From Desulfuromonas sp. KJ2020 (GTDB taxonomy: Bacteria; Desulfobacterota; Desulfuromonadia; Desulfuromonadales; SZUA-540): a stretch of DNA of 64,000 nt. Below are positions 10,271 through 20,119 of this stretch, piece by piece. The position numbers and the translations under genes are program-made. Location: positions 465,192 to 529,191 of the forward strand of contig NZ_JAKUKE010000003.1 in assembly GCF_024197615.1 (NCBI RefSeq), in the 5' to 3' direction. How positions within the stretch are numbered: the first letter of the stretch is position 1; each line of letters starts with the position of its first letter. The notes beneath the pieces were generated by a model. The model saw only the letters and a list, made by a program, of their open reading frames with translations, was not told where the DNA came from and searched no databases.

Positions 10271-11755
10271 ATGGAAGAACTGAACGATCTGCTGCTTCAG
10301 CGGCGTACGAAGATAGACGACCTGCGTCAGCAGGGGGTCAACCCCTACGCCAATGATTTTCCGGTGGCCCATACCTCCGCTGACGTGATGGCCGCCCATG
10401 AAGGCCAGGATGCCGAGGCGTTGAAAGACTGCCCGCAGCATTACACGCTCGCCGGCCGCATCATGGCCCGCCGTGATTTCGGCAAGGCTGCTTTTATCCA
10501 GGTGCAGGATCGCAAAGGCCGCCTGCAGGTCTATGTCGGCCGCGATACGGTGGGGGAAGAGGCCTTTGAACAGTTTCGGCGCCTCGATATCGGCGATATC
10601 GTCGGCTTTTCCGGCAAGCCTTTCCGGACCAAGACCGGCGAGCTGTCCGTCCGCGCCGAGCAGATTCGCATCCTGACCAAATCCCTGCTGCCGTTGCCGG
10701 AAAAGTGGCATGGCCTGACTGATCTCGAGACTCGCTATCGCCAGCGCTACCTCGACCTCATGGTCAACCCCGAGGTCCGGGAGGTCTTCCAGAAACGCAC
10801 GCGCATCATCCGCCTTATCCGTGAATACATGGAGCAGCACGACTTCCTCGAAGTCGAAACCCCCATGATGCAGCCCATTGCCGGCGGCGCCACGGCCAAG
10901 CCTTTCGTCACCCACCACAACACCCTCAAGATGGATCTCTTTCTGCGCATCGCTCCCGAGCTCTACCTTAAGCGACTGGTGGTCGGCGGTTTTGAGCGCG
11001 TCTTCGAGATTAACCGCAATTTCCGCAACGAGGGAATCTCCATCCAGCACAACCCCGAGTTCACCATGATGGAGTTCTATCAGGCCTATGCCACCTACCG
11101 GGAACTGATGGATTTCACCGAGAAACTCATCTGCCATGTGGCTCAGGAAGTGGTCGGCAGCCTGGTCTTCACCTACGGCGGCCGTGAGGTGAATCTGACG
11201 GCGCCCTGGGATCGTCTGACCCTGAAGGAGTCCATCGTCAAGTACGGGAAGATCGATCCGGCCATTCTTGAGGACCGCGATCGTTCCCTGGCCTATGCCA
11301 AGAGTCTGGGCCTTGAACTCGACGATCAGATCGGCTTCGGCAAGCTGTTGACCGAGATTTTCGACGAGGTCGTCGAACCCAACTTGTGGAACCCGACGTT
11401 TATCACCGAATATCCCACCGAGGTCTCGCCCCTGTCCCGGAAAAACGAGCAAAACCCGGAGGTCGTGGACCGTTTCGAACTGTTCATCGTTGGCCGGGAG
11501 CTGGCCAACGCCTTCTCCGAGCTCAACGATCCGGTCGATCAGAAGGATCGTTTCACCAAACAGCTTGCCGAAAAAGAGGCCGGCGACGAGGAGGCGCATG
11601 CCATGGATGAAGACTATGTCCGCGCCCTCGAATACGGCCTGCCGCCCACAGCCGGTGAAGGGATCGGTATTGACCGCCTGGTGATGCTGCTCACTGATTC
11701 CGCCTCGATCCGCGACGTGATCCTCTTCCCCCAACTGCGGCGGGAAAGCAAGTAA
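10271..11755 (+). CDS. lysS: lysyl-tRNA synthetase, class II
   Basis: 494 residues from ATG 10271; a GTG at 10259 and TTG at 10262 lie on top of the GAAAGG site, so the ATG was preferred. An N-terminal OB-fold anticodon-binding domain (about 55-150) precedes the class II core with motif 2 ([13 protein letters not shown]) and motif 3 ([13 protein letters not shown]). It charges tRNA-Lys in the cytoplasm. It follows prfB, as in E. coli, separated by 149 nt that contain a CCTTGCTCCTTG string repeated after the gene. Confidence 0.97.
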   Translation: MEELNDLLLQRRTKIDDLRQQGVNPYANDFPVAHTSADVMAAHEGQDAEALKDCPQHYTLAGRIMARRDFGKAAFIQVQDRKGRLQVYVGRDTVGEEAFEQFRRLDIGDIVGFSGKPFRTKTGELSVRAEQIRILTKSLLPLPEKWHGLTDLETRYRQRYLDLMVNPEVREVFQKRTRIIRLIREYMEQHDFLEVETPMMQPIAGGATAKPFVTHHNTLKMDLFLRIAPELYLKRLVVGGFERVFEINRNFRNEGISIQHNPEFTMMEFYQAYATYRELMDFTEKLICHVAQEVVGSLVFTYGGREVNLTAPWDRLTLKESIVKYGKIDPAILEDRDRSLAYAKSLGLELDDQIGFGKLLTEIFDEVVEPNLWNPTFITEYPTEVSPLSRKNEQNPEVVDRFELFIVGRELANAFSELNDPVDQKDRFTKQLAEKEAGDEEAHAMDEDYVRALEYGLPPTAGEGIGIDRLVMLLTDSASIRDVILFPQLRRESK

Positions 11756-11759
11756 TCCA

Positions 11760-11833
11760 GCAAGGAGCAAGGCGCGGGCAGAGGTGTGAACCTTTTCCCC
11801 GGACGCCTTGCTCCTTGCTCCTTACCCCTCACG
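11760..11833 (+). repeat. inverted repeat and degenerate 7-bp repeat after lysS
   Basis: A perfect 15-bp inverted repeat (11760-11774 with 11804-11818, loop 29 nt) starts 5 nt after the lysS stop. Its right arm is part of four 7-bp units at 11806-11833: CCTTGCT, CCTTGCT, CCTTACC, CCTCACG. It could form a hairpin in the mRNA but lacks a T run. The same kind of repeat is seen at several other junctions in the window. Confidence 0.7.
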
Positions 11834-11842
11834 GAATTCTTC

Positions 11843-13096
11843 ATGGGCTACGAATGGTTTGTCAGTCTGCGTTATCTGCGGGCGAAGCGCAAACAGACCT
11901 TCATATCGGTAATTTCCTTTATCTCCATCGCCGGGGTTACGCTGGGCGTGGCGGCACTTATTGTCGTGCTGGCGGTTATGACCGGTTTCCACGACGGGGT
12001 CCGCCAGCAGATCCTGGGCAATGTTCCCCATGTGCTCATCCAGTCGCATGGTAAGGAGATTCGGGATTACGGCCAGGTCACCGAAAAAGCTCTTTCGGTC
12101 TCTCCTCACGTGGTCAGCGCGGCGCCCTTCGTGTCGAAGGAGGCCATGCTGCTGGCCCGCGGCAACGTCGCGGCCGTCAATGTCAAGGGAATCGAACCGG
12201 GCAACAAGATTTTCGTGCAGAAATTTCTCACGGTCGATGACCAGGATGTGGAAGATCTCCTCTTCCACGACGACCGCCTCATTCCCGGTATCGTCATTGG
12301 CCTCGACACCGCCACTTCCCTGGGGGTGGCCGTCGGTGATCGCCTCAACGTCATCCCGCCCATGTTTACCATCACGCCCTTCGGCATGATCCCCAAGATG
12401 AAGCCCTTTGAGATCGTCGGCATTTTCCGGCATCGCGGTGGCTTCATGGATACCTACTTCGCCTACGTCTCCCTTGGCCAGGCCCAGACCTTCTTCGATT
12501 TGCCGGAAAGTGCGAGCGGCATTGAAGTTGAGGTTGACAGTTTCGATAACGCCCGCCTGGTGGCCTCGGAGCTGCGCCAGGATTTTACCTATCCCTACAT
12601 GGTGCGTTCCTGGGAGGAGCTGTTCGGCTCCTTTCTCTCGGCTCTAAAGCTGGAAAAACTAGGCCTTTTCATCGTGCTGGGAATCATCGTGCTGGTCGCG
12701 GCTTTCAATATCGCCACCACCCTGATTATGGTGGTGATGGAAAAGCATAAGGATATCGCGGTCCTGCGAGCCATGGGCGCCACCTCCCGCAGCATCATGA
12801 AGATCTTTGTCTTAGAAGGCCTCATCGTCGGGACTGTGGGCACCGCCCTGGGGACAGTGCTGGGGCTCTTTCTGGCCAAAAACGCCGATCCGATCATCAA
12901 ATGGTGCGAACAGGTCTTTAAGGTGAAGATTTTCGATCAGTCGGTCTACGGCATGGACCGATTCCCATCTGTGGTCCATTCCGCCGATGTGACGGCTGTG
13001 GTCCTGGTGGCCATGACCATTTCGCTGCTGGCCGCTATTTATCCCGCCTGGCGGGCGGCCAGGATGGATCCGGCGGAGGCTCTGCGCTATGAATGA
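11843..13096 (+). CDS. lolC: lipoprotein-releasing ABC transporter permease (LolC/LolE)
   Basis: 417 residues from ATG 11843, which matches the family N-terminus ([20 protein letters not shown]); a GTG or other start at 11786 would run through the repeat. Layout: membrane helix at about 20-45, a large periplasmic domain (about 50-260), then three helices of the FtsX domain (about 270-410), ending in [18 protein letters not shown]. It extracts mature lipoproteins from the inner membrane and passes them to LolA. A single lolC/E gene beside lolD suggests a homodimeric LolF-like permease, as in many non-enteric bacteria. It overlaps lolD by 8 nt. Confidence 0.93.
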   Translation: MGYEWFVSLRYLRAKRKQTFISVISFISIAGVTLGVAALIVVLAVMTGFHDGVRQQILGNVPHVLIQSHGKEIRDYGQVTEKALSVSPHVVSAAPFVSKEAMLLARGNVAAVNVKGIEPGNKIFVQKFLTVDDQDVEDLLFHDDRLIPGIVIGLDTATSLGVAVGDRLNVIPPMFTITPFGMIPKMKPFEIVGIFRHRGGFMDTYFAYVSLGQAQTFFDLPESASGIEVEVDSFDNARLVASELRQDFTYPYMVRSWEELFGSFLSALKLEKLGLFIVLGIIVLVAAFNIATTLIMVVMEKHKDIAVLRAMGATSRSIMKIFVLEGLIVGTVGTALGTVLGLFLAKNADPIIKWCEQVFKVKIFDQSVYGMDRFPSVVHSADVTAVVLVAMTISLLAAIYPAWRAARMDPAEALRYE

Positions 13097-13778
13097 TCTG
13101 CGTTCGAACGTATTGATCCAGGTCGACGGCCTGCAGAAATCGTTTCAGACCGCCAGTGGCCGGGTGGATGTTCTGCGCGGCATCGACCTGAGGATCCATC
13201 GGGGCGAAAGGGTGGCTATCGTCGGTTCCTCGGGAGCGGGCAAGACCACTTTCATGCATATTCTCGGCGGTCTCGACCAGCCGACGGCCGGACGCGTCGC
13301 TGTTGAAGGGCGCGACGTCTTTTCTCTCAAGGGCGGCGATCTCGATGCGTTCCGCAATCAGACGGCGGGATTCGTCTTTCAGTTCCACCAGCTGCTTCCC
13401 GAATTCACCGCCCTGGAAAATGTCATGATGCCGGCGCTTATCGCCCGTCGATCCAAGGCTGAAGCCAGAACCCTGGCGGCGGGGCTGCTGGAAGAGGTCG
13501 GCCTGTCTCATCGGCTGACGCACAAGCCGGGGCAGCTGTCGGGAGGGGAGCAGCAGCGGGTGGCCATTGCCCGGGCGCTGGTCATGGGCCCCCGTCTTCT
13601 ACTGGCGGATGAGCCTACCGGTAATCTCGACAGTGGCACCAGTGATGAAATTTACCGGCTTCTCAATCATCTACACCAGACCAGAGGATTGACCATGATT
13701 ATTGTCACCCATAGCGAGCCCCTGGCCTCGCGTCTTGACCGCGTGGTCTGCATGGAAGACGGCCGCATACGGGAATAG
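13089..13778 (+). CDS. lolD: lipoprotein-releasing ABC transporter ATPase
   Basis: 229 residues. Walker [10 protein letters not shown], signature [15 protein letters not shown] and Walker [13 protein letters not shown] are all intact, with the switch His in [12 protein letters not shown]. It powers release of outer-membrane lipoproteins together with the overlapping permease gene. Start ATG 13089 lies inside the end of lolC/E, so translation is probably coupled. Confidence 0.96.
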   Translation: MNDLRSNVLIQVDGLQKSFQTASGRVDVLRGIDLRIHRGERVAIVGSSGAGKTTFMHILGGLDQPTAGRVAVEGRDVFSLKGGDLDAFRNQTAGFVFQFHQLLPEFTALENVMMPALIARRSKAEARTLAAGLLEEVGLSHRLTHKPGQLSGGEQQRVAIARALVMGPRLLLADEPTGNLDSGTSDEIYRLLNHLHQTRGLTMIIVTHSEPLASRLDRVVCMEDGRIRE

Positions 13779-13785
13779 TTTTTGA

Positions 13786-13815
13786 TTTACACCCTTTTTG
13801 GACTTAATCTATAAT
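13786..13815 (+). promoter_or_regulatory. putative promoter of bamA operon
   Basis: TTTACA (13786-13791), 18-nt spacer and a perfect TATAAT (13810-13815). Transcription would begin near 13822, which rules out the ATG at 13814 and supports ATG 13856 as the bamA start. It could drive the bamA-skp-lpx run. Confidence 0.6.
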
Positions 13816-13855
13816 GCTCTATTTTTCGAAGGCTTTTAGTGAGGATGTGATCTGG

Positions 13856-16099
13856 ATGACCAGAAGAGCGCTGATCGGACTTGTCCTGTTGTTTCTGTTG
13901 CCGATGGGGGCCTGGGCTGAGGATTACCAGGTTGACCAGGTCAACGTCAGCGGAAACCAGCGGGTGCAGCTCTCGACGATCACGGCCGTTCTCTCGGCCC
14001 GGGCCGGTGACACCGTTGCTGCCGAGACGATCGACCGGGACGTCAAGGCCATTTTCAAGCTGGGGCATTTCTCCGACATTACCGCGGAACTGGATCAGGA
14101 AGGGGATCGCCAGGTTCTTTCCTACCGGGTGGTCGAACGCCCCTTGGTTCGGCGCATCGTTTTTTCAGGGAACAAGAAGCTCAAAGAAGAAAAACTGCGT
14201 CCCCTGGTCACCTTTCGCTCCGCCAGCATCTTCCATCCCAAAACTCTGGAGCAAAGCGTCGAAGCCATTCGCAATGCCTACATTGAAGAGGGCTATCACG
14301 GCGTGCGCATCGAGCCCCGGGTAGAAACGGGTGAGCGCAATGAGGCCACGGTCCACTTCGAGATTACCGAAGGGCAGAAAGTTCTGGTTCGTCAAATCCA
14401 GTTGCAGGGGAACACCGTCTTTACCGACAAGGAGCTCAAGAAAGCCATCCAGACCAAAGAGAAATGGTGGCTTTCCTGGCTGACCGATCGGGGGACCTAC
14501 CGCGAAGAAGTTCTGCAGATCGACCTGGAAATCATCGCCGATCAGTACTACAACAAGGGCTATGTCCAGGTGAAGGTCATGCAGCCCCAGATCACCTTCA
14601 GCGGCGACAAAGAGTACATGGACGTGCTGATCGAGATCGAGGAGGGCGAACAGTACCGGGTGGGCGAGATCAGCCTGCAGGGGGATCTCCTTCGCGAAAA
14701 AGGGGAACTTTTTTCTCTGTTCAAGCTCAAGCAGGGTGATATCTTCAGTCGCGAAATCCTGCGTGGCGACGTGACGGTGCTCAACGATCTGTACGCCAAT
14801 CAGGGCTATGCCTACGTGAATGTCTCGCCCGTCACCCGACTTGATCATGAGGAGCGCCTGGTCAATATTCTCTATGATATCGAGCAGGGGATTCAGGTCA
14901 CCATCGACCGCATCCGCATCACGGGCAATACCCGGACGCGGGACAAGATCATCCGGCGACAGATGCATCTGCTTGAAGGCGATCTGTACAACGCCAGCCT
15001 GATCAAGTCGAGCCGCAGCAAGGTCAACAACCTCGGGTTTTTCGAAGAGGTGAATGTCTCTACCAGTAAAGGCAAGGATGAGGCTCATCTCGATGTGGAC
15101 GTGGAGGTCAAGGAGAAGCCGACGGGCACCTTCAGTATCGGTGGCGGCTACTCGTCCGTAGATGGTTTTATCGCCCAGGGCTCTGTTTCTCAGGAGAACT
15201 TTTTGGGACGGGCGCTGCGCATGAACCTCTCCGCTTCGCTGGGGGGCACGACGACCACCTATCAGTTCGGCCTCCTCGACCCCTATTTTCTTGACACGGA
15301 TTTTGCTTTGGGTGGAGATGTTTATAACACCGACCGTGAATATACCGATTTCTCCAAAAAAACGACCGGGGGAGATATCAAACTCGGCATCCCACTGACC
15401 GAAAACACCCGCCTCTTTTTCGTCTATCGTTACGAAGAGAAAGAAATATACGATATCGACCCCCTTGCCAGCATCTACTGGCAGGAGCAGGCCGGCCGCT
15501 CCACCCTGTCGTCCCTCTTTTCCTCCTTTTCCCTCAATACGACGGACTACCGTCCCGATCCGACCCGCGGTCACCTCGGGGAGATTTCCTGGGAAATTGC
15601 CGGCCTGGGGGGAACGGAATATTTCAGTAAATACATCGCCGACCACCGGGTCTTCTTCCCCTGGAAATGGGGTTCCGTCTTCTCGCTCCACGGCCAGGTC
15701 GGCTATGTCCACAAGCTGCGCAGCACCGAAGAGATCCCCATCGACGAAAAGTTCTTTCTGGGCGGCATCAATACCCTGCGGGGTTTCGCGACGCGGGAAG
15801 TCGGTCCCCAGGACGAAAACGGTGACTTTATCGGCGGCGAAAAAGAGGCGTTCTTTAACGCCGAATACACCTTTCCCCTCATCCGGGACCTCGGCTTTAA
15901 GGGGCTGCTCTTTTTTGATATCGGCAACGCCTGGAGCAAGGATGAAGAGTATTTCTCCAGCATGCGCTACAGCGCCGGCTGGGGTATTCGCTGGAACAGC
16001 CCTATGGGGCCTTTGCGGCTCGAATGGGGATACAATCTGGATCCGAAAGAGGATGAGGATCGCTCACGGTTTGAGTTTTCCATTGGTCGGTTTTTCTAA
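13856..16099 (+). CDS. bamA: outer membrane protein assembly factor BamA
   Basis: 747 residues from ATG 13856, with GAGGATG upstream and an immediate signal peptide (MTRRALIGLVLLFLLP, cleavage after AWA). Five POTRA repeats fill about residues 25-405, followed by a 16-strand barrel with the LRGF loop-6 motif (GGINTLRGFATREVGP) and the C-terminal FSIGRFF ending in Phe. BamA inserts beta-barrel proteins into the outer membrane. Skp follows 25 nt downstream, the usual partner. Confidence 0.97.
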   Translation: MTRRALIGLVLLFLLPMGAWAEDYQVDQVNVSGNQRVQLSTITAVLSARAGDTVAAETIDRDVKAIFKLGHFSDITAELDQEGDRQVLSYRVVERPLVRRIVFSGNKKLKEEKLRPLVTFRSASIFHPKTLEQSVEAIRNAYIEEGYHGVRIEPRVETGERNEATVHFEITEGQKVLVRQIQLQGNTVFTDKELKKAIQTKEKWWLSWLTDRGTYREEVLQIDLEIIADQYYNKGYVQVKVMQPQITFSGDKEYMDVLIEIEEGEQYRVGEISLQGDLLREKGELFSLFKLKQGDIFSREILRGDVTVLNDLYANQGYAYVNVSPVTRLDHEERLVNILYDIEQGIQVTIDRIRITGNTRTRDKIIRRQMHLLEGDLYNASLIKSSRSKVNNLGFFEEVNVSTSKGKDEAHLDVDVEVKEKPTGTFSIGGGYSSVDGFIAQGSVSQENFLGRALRMNLSASLGGTTTTYQFGLLDPYFLDTDFALGGDVYNTDREYTDFSKKTTGGDIKLGIPLTENTRLFFVYRYEEKEIYDIDPLASIYWQEQAGRSTLSSLFSSFSLNTTDYRPDPTRGHLGEISWEIAGLGGTEYFSKYIADHRVFFPWKWGSVFSLHGQVGYVHKLRSTEEIPIDEKFFLGGINTLRGFATREVGPQDENGDFIGGEKEAFFNAEYTFPLIRDLGFKGLLFFDIGNAWSKDEEYFSSMRYSAGWGIRWNSPMGPLRLEWGYNLDPKEDEDRSRFEFSIGRFF

Positions 16100-16124
16100 G
16101 CCTATTATCTAAAAGGAGTTTTAC

Positions 16125-16652
16125 ATGAAAAGATTGCTCGTACCCCTTCTGTTGGTTTTTGCTCTGCTCGCCGCCCCCGCCTTTGCCGAGGTCAAAGTCG
16201 GCTATGTCGATCTGCAGAAAGCCCTGAATCTCTCCGAGTCCGGCAAGGCCGCCAAGGAAAAAATTGCCGCCTCGGTGAAAAACTATGAAGGGACGATCCA
16301 GATCCGCCAGGAAGAGATCAAGAAGCTCAAGGACGAACTGGAAAAACAGTCCATGGCCTTAAGTGCCGATGCTCGTTCCGCCAAGGAGCGTGACTATCAG
16401 CAGAAACTCAAGGAGTTCCAGCGTTTCACCAAAGACATCCAGGAAGAACTGCAGCAGAAGGACGCCGACTTCACCCGTCAGATCATCGAAGATCTGCTCA
16501 AGATCGTGCAGGAGATCGGCGCCAGCGAAGGGATGTCCATGGTTTTTGAGAAATCGGAAAGCTCGGTCCTTTACGCCGATAAATCGGCGGATCTGACCGA
16601 CAAGGTCATTGAGCGCTACAACGCCCAGTTCAAAAAGCAGGGCGGCAAGTAA
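16125..16652 (+). CDS. skp: periplasmic chaperone Skp/OmpH
   Basis: 175 residues with a signal peptide ending in AAPAFA. The mature part starts [12 protein letters not shown], typical of OmpH/Skp, and is mostly a long charged helix (about 45-115) that forms the tentacles of the trimer. It carries unfolded outer-membrane proteins to BamA. AAAGGAG precedes ATG 16125. Confidence 0.92.
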   Translation: MKRLLVPLLLVFALLAAPAFAEVKVGYVDLQKALNLSESGKAAKEKIAASVKNYEGTIQIRQEEIKKLKDELEKQSMALSADARSAKERDYQQKLKEFQRFTKDIQEELQQKDADFTRQIIEDLLKIVQEIGASEGMSMVFEKSESSVLYADKSADLTDKVIERYNAQFKKQGGK

Positions 16653-16654
16653 TC

Positions 16655-17695
16655 ATGGCGACGACGGCAACTCTTCGAGAGCTTGCCGATCTGGTTGGAG
16701 GCTCTGTCCTCGGGGATGAATCGATCCGGATCGGCCAGGTCGCGCCCATCGACGCCGCCCGTGAGGGCGATATCACGTTTCTCGCCAATCCCAAATACGC
16801 CGCCAAGGCCAAGGGAACCCGCGCCTCCGCGGTCATTGTGGCTCCTGGCGTCGAGGTCCCGGGACTCAATCTGCTAGTGGTCAAGAACCCCTATCTGGCC
16901 TTCGCCAAGATCCTGACCCATCTGAAGGTGGTTCGGCCGGAGCCCAAAGGGGTGATGGAAGGAGCCTGGATTCATCCGTCCGCAATCCTTGAGGAGGATG
17001 TAACCGTTTATCCCGGCTGCACCATCGGTGAAGGAGTCAGGGTCGGTCGTGGCACGATCCTTTATCCCCGCGTCACGCTCTATGACCGCGTTCAGGTTGG
17101 CGAGGAGTGTGTCCTGCATGCCGGGGCGATTGTGCGGGAAGAATGCCGTTTGGGCAATCGGGTTATCCTGCAGCCTGCCGCCGTTATTGGTTCCGATGGT
17201 TTCGGCTTTGCCCCCGACGGACCGCGATATTTCAAAATTCCCCAGGTCGGCATCGTTGTCGTGGAAGATGACGTGGAAATCGGCGCCTGCAGCTGTATTG
17301 ATCGCGCTGCTATGGGAGAGACCCGCATCCGCCGTGGTGTCAAACTCGACAATATGGTGCAGATCGGCCACAACGTCACCGTCGGTGAAGATACGGTGAT
17401 GGCGGCCCAGGTGGGTATCGCCGGCAGTACGGTTATCGGCAATCACTGTACTTTCGGCGGACAGGCCGGTACGGCCGGCCACCTGCGGATTGGCGACAAT
17501 GTCATGATTGGCGGGCGCGGAGGGATCACCAGCCACACCGAAGGAAATCAGGTGCTTTCAGGGGCGCCGGCCATTCCCCATAAGGACTGGCTCAAAGCGT
17601 CCATGAGTTTCGCCAAATTGCCCGAAATGCGTCGTGAGCTGAGCCGACTTAAAAATCAGGTGGAAGCTCTTGAAAAGCTCTTAAAGGAGAAATAG
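16655..17695 (+). CDS. lpxD: UDP-3-O-acyl-glucosamine N-acyltransferase
   Basis: 346 residues. An N-terminal uridine-binding domain (about 1-100, with [11 protein letters not shown]) is followed by a left-handed beta helix of hexapeptide repeats (about 105-310) and a C-terminal helix. The catalytic His region [17 protein letters not shown] is present. It adds the second 3-hydroxyacyl chain in lipid A synthesis, using acyl-ACP. It starts 2 nt after skp. Confidence 0.97.
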   Translation: MATTATLRELADLVGGSVLGDESIRIGQVAPIDAAREGDITFLANPKYAAKAKGTRASAVIVAPGVEVPGLNLLVVKNPYLAFAKILTHLKVVRPEPKGVMEGAWIHPSAILEEDVTVYPGCTIGEGVRVGRGTILYPRVTLYDRVQVGEECVLHAGAIVREECRLGNRVILQPAAVIGSDGFGFAPDGPRYFKIPQVGIVVVEDDVEIGACSCIDRAAMGETRIRRGVKLDNMVQIGHNVTVGEDTVMAAQVGIAGSTVIGNHCTFGGQAGTAGHLRIGDNVMIGGRGGITSHTEGNQVLSGAPAIPHKDWLKASMSFAKLPEMRRELSRLKNQVEALEKLLKEK

Positions 17696-17700
17696 AGACC

Positions 17701-18144
17701 ATGGTTCTCACAACTCAGGAAATCATGAAGCTCCTTCCCCATCGCTACCCGTTCTTGCTGGTCGATCGCATTGTGGAGCTGGAGGAAGGCAAAAAGGCTG
17801 TCGGCATCAAGAATGTCACCATAAACGAGCCCTTTTTTCAGGGGCATTTCCCGGGGCATCCTATTATGCCGGGCGTGCTCATTATCGAGGCGATGGCTCA
17901 AGTGGGTGGTCTTTATGCCATGGTGGTCAACAAGATCGGCGACGACAAGGTGACCTACTTCGCCGGCATCGACAACGCCCGTTTCCGCAAACCGGTCGTT
18001 CCCGGTGACGTGTTGCGTATTGAACTGGAGATGATCAATTGCAAGCGCGGGCTTTACTGCTTTTCCGGTAAGGCCTACGTCGAGGATGTTCTGGTCGCTG
18101 AAGCTGAATTGAAGGCCACTTTTGCCCCCCGTCAGGAGGCCTGA
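17701..18144 (+). CDS. fabZ: 3-hydroxyacyl-ACP dehydratase FabZ
   Basis: 147 residues, hot-dog fold. The active-site His lies in [20 protein letters not shown] and the N-terminal [11 protein letters not shown] block is typical. It dehydrates 3-hydroxyacyl-ACP for fatty acid elongation and so competes with LpxA and LpxD for the same substrate; the lpxD-fabZ-lpxA order is conserved in Gram-negative bacteria. Confidence 0.97.
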   Translation: MVLTTQEIMKLLPHRYPFLLVDRIVELEEGKKAVGIKNVTINEPFFQGHFPGHPIMPGVLIIEAMAQVGGLYAMVVNKIGDDKVTYFAGIDNARFRKPVVPGDVLRIELEMINCKRGLYCFSGKAYVEDVLVAEAELKATFAPRQEA

Positions 18145-18151
18145 TACCGTC

Positions 18152-18922
18152 ATGATTCATTCAACTGCCATTATCAGCCCGGGCGCCCAGCTGGATCCTA
18201 CTGTTGAGGTCGGGCCTTACGCCGTCATCGGCGAATATGTCCGCATCGGTGCCGGCACTGTTATCGGCCCCCACACCGTCATCGAAGGATGGACGGAAAT
18301 CGGTAAAAACAACCGGATTTTTCAGTTCGCTTCCGTGGGAGCTGTCCCCCAGGATCTCAAGTTCCATGGCGAAAAATCTTCTCTGCGTATCGGCGACGGC
18401 AATACGATCCGCGAATTTGCCACGCTGCACCGTGGTACCGAGGATGGCGGCGGCGAGACGGTCGTGGGAAATCAATGTCTGCTCATGGCCTATTCCCATG
18501 TAGCCCATGACTGCGTTGTCGGCAACCAGGTCATTCTGGCCAACGGCGCGACCCTGGCCGGGCACGTTCAGGTCGATGACCATGCCATTCTGGGTGGACT
18601 TTCCGCCGTTCATCAGTTCACCCGGGTCGGCTGCCATGTCATGGTCAGTGGCGGCTCCATGGTGGCTCAGGATATACCACCTTACACCATTGCTCAGGGC
18701 GATCGGGCCAAGACCGTCGGCCTTAACCTTATCGGTCTCAAGCGCCGCGGTTTTTCCGATGAAGCCGTTCGCGGCATCAAGCAGGCTTACAAGCTGATCT
18801 TCCGTTCCGGTTTGCGCATGGAAGACGCCTTGACGAAGATTGATCAGGATATTGCCAAAACGCCGGAGCTGCAGGTCTTTATCGACTTTATTCAGAACAG
18901 CCAGCGCGGCATCGCCCGTTGA
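18152..18922 (+). CDS. lpxA: UDP-GlcNAc O-acyltransferase LpxA
   Basis: 256 residues from ATG 18152, close to E. coli LpxA (262). It is a left-handed beta helix with hexapeptide repeats at about 5-190 and a C-terminal helical domain. The catalytic His region is MAYSHVAHDCVVGNQV. It carries out the first step of lipid A synthesis. AGGAGG lies 12 nt upstream, inside the end of fabZ. Confidence 0.97.
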   Translation: MIHSTAIISPGAQLDPTVEVGPYAVIGEYVRIGAGTVIGPHTVIEGWTEIGKNNRIFQFASVGAVPQDLKFHGEKSSLRIGDGNTIREFATLHRGTEDGGGETVVGNQCLLMAYSHVAHDCVVGNQVILANGATLAGHVQVDDHAILGGLSAVHQFTRVGCHVMVSGGSMVAQDIPPYTIAQGDRAKTVGLNLIGLKRRGFSDEAVRGIKQAYKLIFRSGLRMEDALTKIDQDIAKTPELQVFIDFIQNSQRGIAR

Positions 18923-18949
18923 TCGGACAGGCCACTGTCGGGAGAGATT

Positions 18950-20119
18950 TTGAGCAGTCAGGACGGTAAGCGCAGGGCCCTTATTGTAACCGGCGAAGCA
19001 TCCGGGGATCTGCATGGCGCCAACCTCATCAGGGCGGCCGCCAAGGTGGACCCCGGACTGTCTTTTTTTGGGGTGGGTGGCAAGCGCATGGCCGAAGCCG
19101 GCTGTGATATCCTGATCCCCAGTGAAGAGTTAGCGGTCATGGGGGCGGTTGAGGTGTTGGCCAATATTCGGGTCATCGCCAGAGCCATGCGTAAACTGCG
19201 TACCGTTATAGATGCAGAGTCCAAGCCAGATCTCGTTGTCCTCATTGACTACCCCGGCTTCAATCTTCGACTGGCCCGGCATGCCAAAGCGGCCGACATA
19301 CCGGTTCTTTACTACATCAGCCCCAAGGTCTGGGCCTGGAAAAAGGAGAGGGTGAAGACCATCGCCCGTTTTGTTGACAGGCTGGCTCTCATTTTCCCCT
19401 TTGAAGAAGCTTATTTTCAGGGGCTTGACCTGGAAGCCGTGTACGTGGGCAATCCCTTGATGGACGAAGTGCAGGATCTGGAGAGCCGGGAACTTTTCCG
19501 TAACCGCTACGGCATCGAGACCGCTGCCCCCGTAATCGGCCTTTTCCCCGGCAGCCGCCGCAGCGAAATCCGGTACAATTTCCAGACGCTGGTGCAGAGC
19601 GCGCGCCTCATTCTCCAAGACAAGCCCTCGGCCAGATTTCTGCTGCCGGTAGCGTCATCACTTCCCCGGGCGCTGTTTGACGAGCTGCTGGCCGAAGAAG
19701 ACCTGCCGGTGACCCTGGTCGAGAATGAGAGTATTTACGATTTGGCCCACGCCTGTGACGCCGTGGCCTGCGTATCCGGGACAGTGACTCTGCAGACCGC
19801 TCTGGCCGGAACCCCTATGGTGGTGGTCTACCGTATGTCGCCGGTGAGCTTTGCCATTGCCAGGCTGCTGGTCAAGGTTCCCTATGTCAGCCTGGTCAAT
19901 ATCGTGGCTGGCGAGGAGGTCGTCAGGGAACTCCTGCAGGAGGAGGCGAAGCCCGAGAATATTGCTGCCGAGCTTCTGCGCATTCTGGACGACAGCGGCT
20001 ATAACCAGCAGATCCAGCGCGGTTTGGTCGCGGTCAAAGAAAAGATGGGCGCTCCCGGTTGTTCGATCCGGGTGGCGAAGATGGCGTCGGAAATGAGCCA
20101 GGGAAAGGTGCGGTCATGA
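18950..20119 (+). CDS. lpxB: lipid A disaccharide synthase
   Basis: 389 residues from a TTG at 18950 with GGGAGAG upstream. GT19 fold; the ALIVTGEASGDLHGANL start and the FPGSRRSEI and CVSGTVTLQTALAGTPMVV blocks are diagnostic. It joins lipid X to UDP-2,3-diacylglucosamine at the inner membrane face. No lpxI or lpxH gene lies between lpxA and lpxB, so the UDP-diacylglucosamine hydrolase must be encoded elsewhere. The stop overlaps the msbA start (ATGA). Confidence 0.96.
   Translation: MSSQDGKRRALIVTGEASGDLHGANLIRAAAKVDPGLSFFGVGGKRMAEAGCDILIPSEELAVMGAVEVLANIRVIARAMRKLRTVIDAESKPDLVVLIDYPGFNLRLARHAKAADIPVLYYISPKVWAWKKERVKTIARFVDRLALIFPFEEAYFQGLDLEAVYVGNPLMDEVQDLESRELFRNRYGIETAAPVIGLFPGSRRSEIRYNFQTLVQSARLILQDKPSARFLLPVASSLPRALFDELLAEEDLPVTLVENESIYDLAHACDAVACVSGTVTLQTALAGTPMVVVYRMSPVSFAIARLLVKVPYVSLVNIVAGEEVVRELLQEEAKPENIAAELLRILDDSGYNQQIQRGLVAVKEKMGAPGCSIRVAKMASEMSQGKVRS

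Noticed and set aside
10151-11770. 539-codon minus-strand frame opposite lysS
   Set aside because: Mirror of the lysS codon bias; no motif and no ribosome binding site.
14165-15712. 515-codon minus-strand frame opposite bamA
   Set aside because: Antisense shadow of a conserved gene, no domain recognised.
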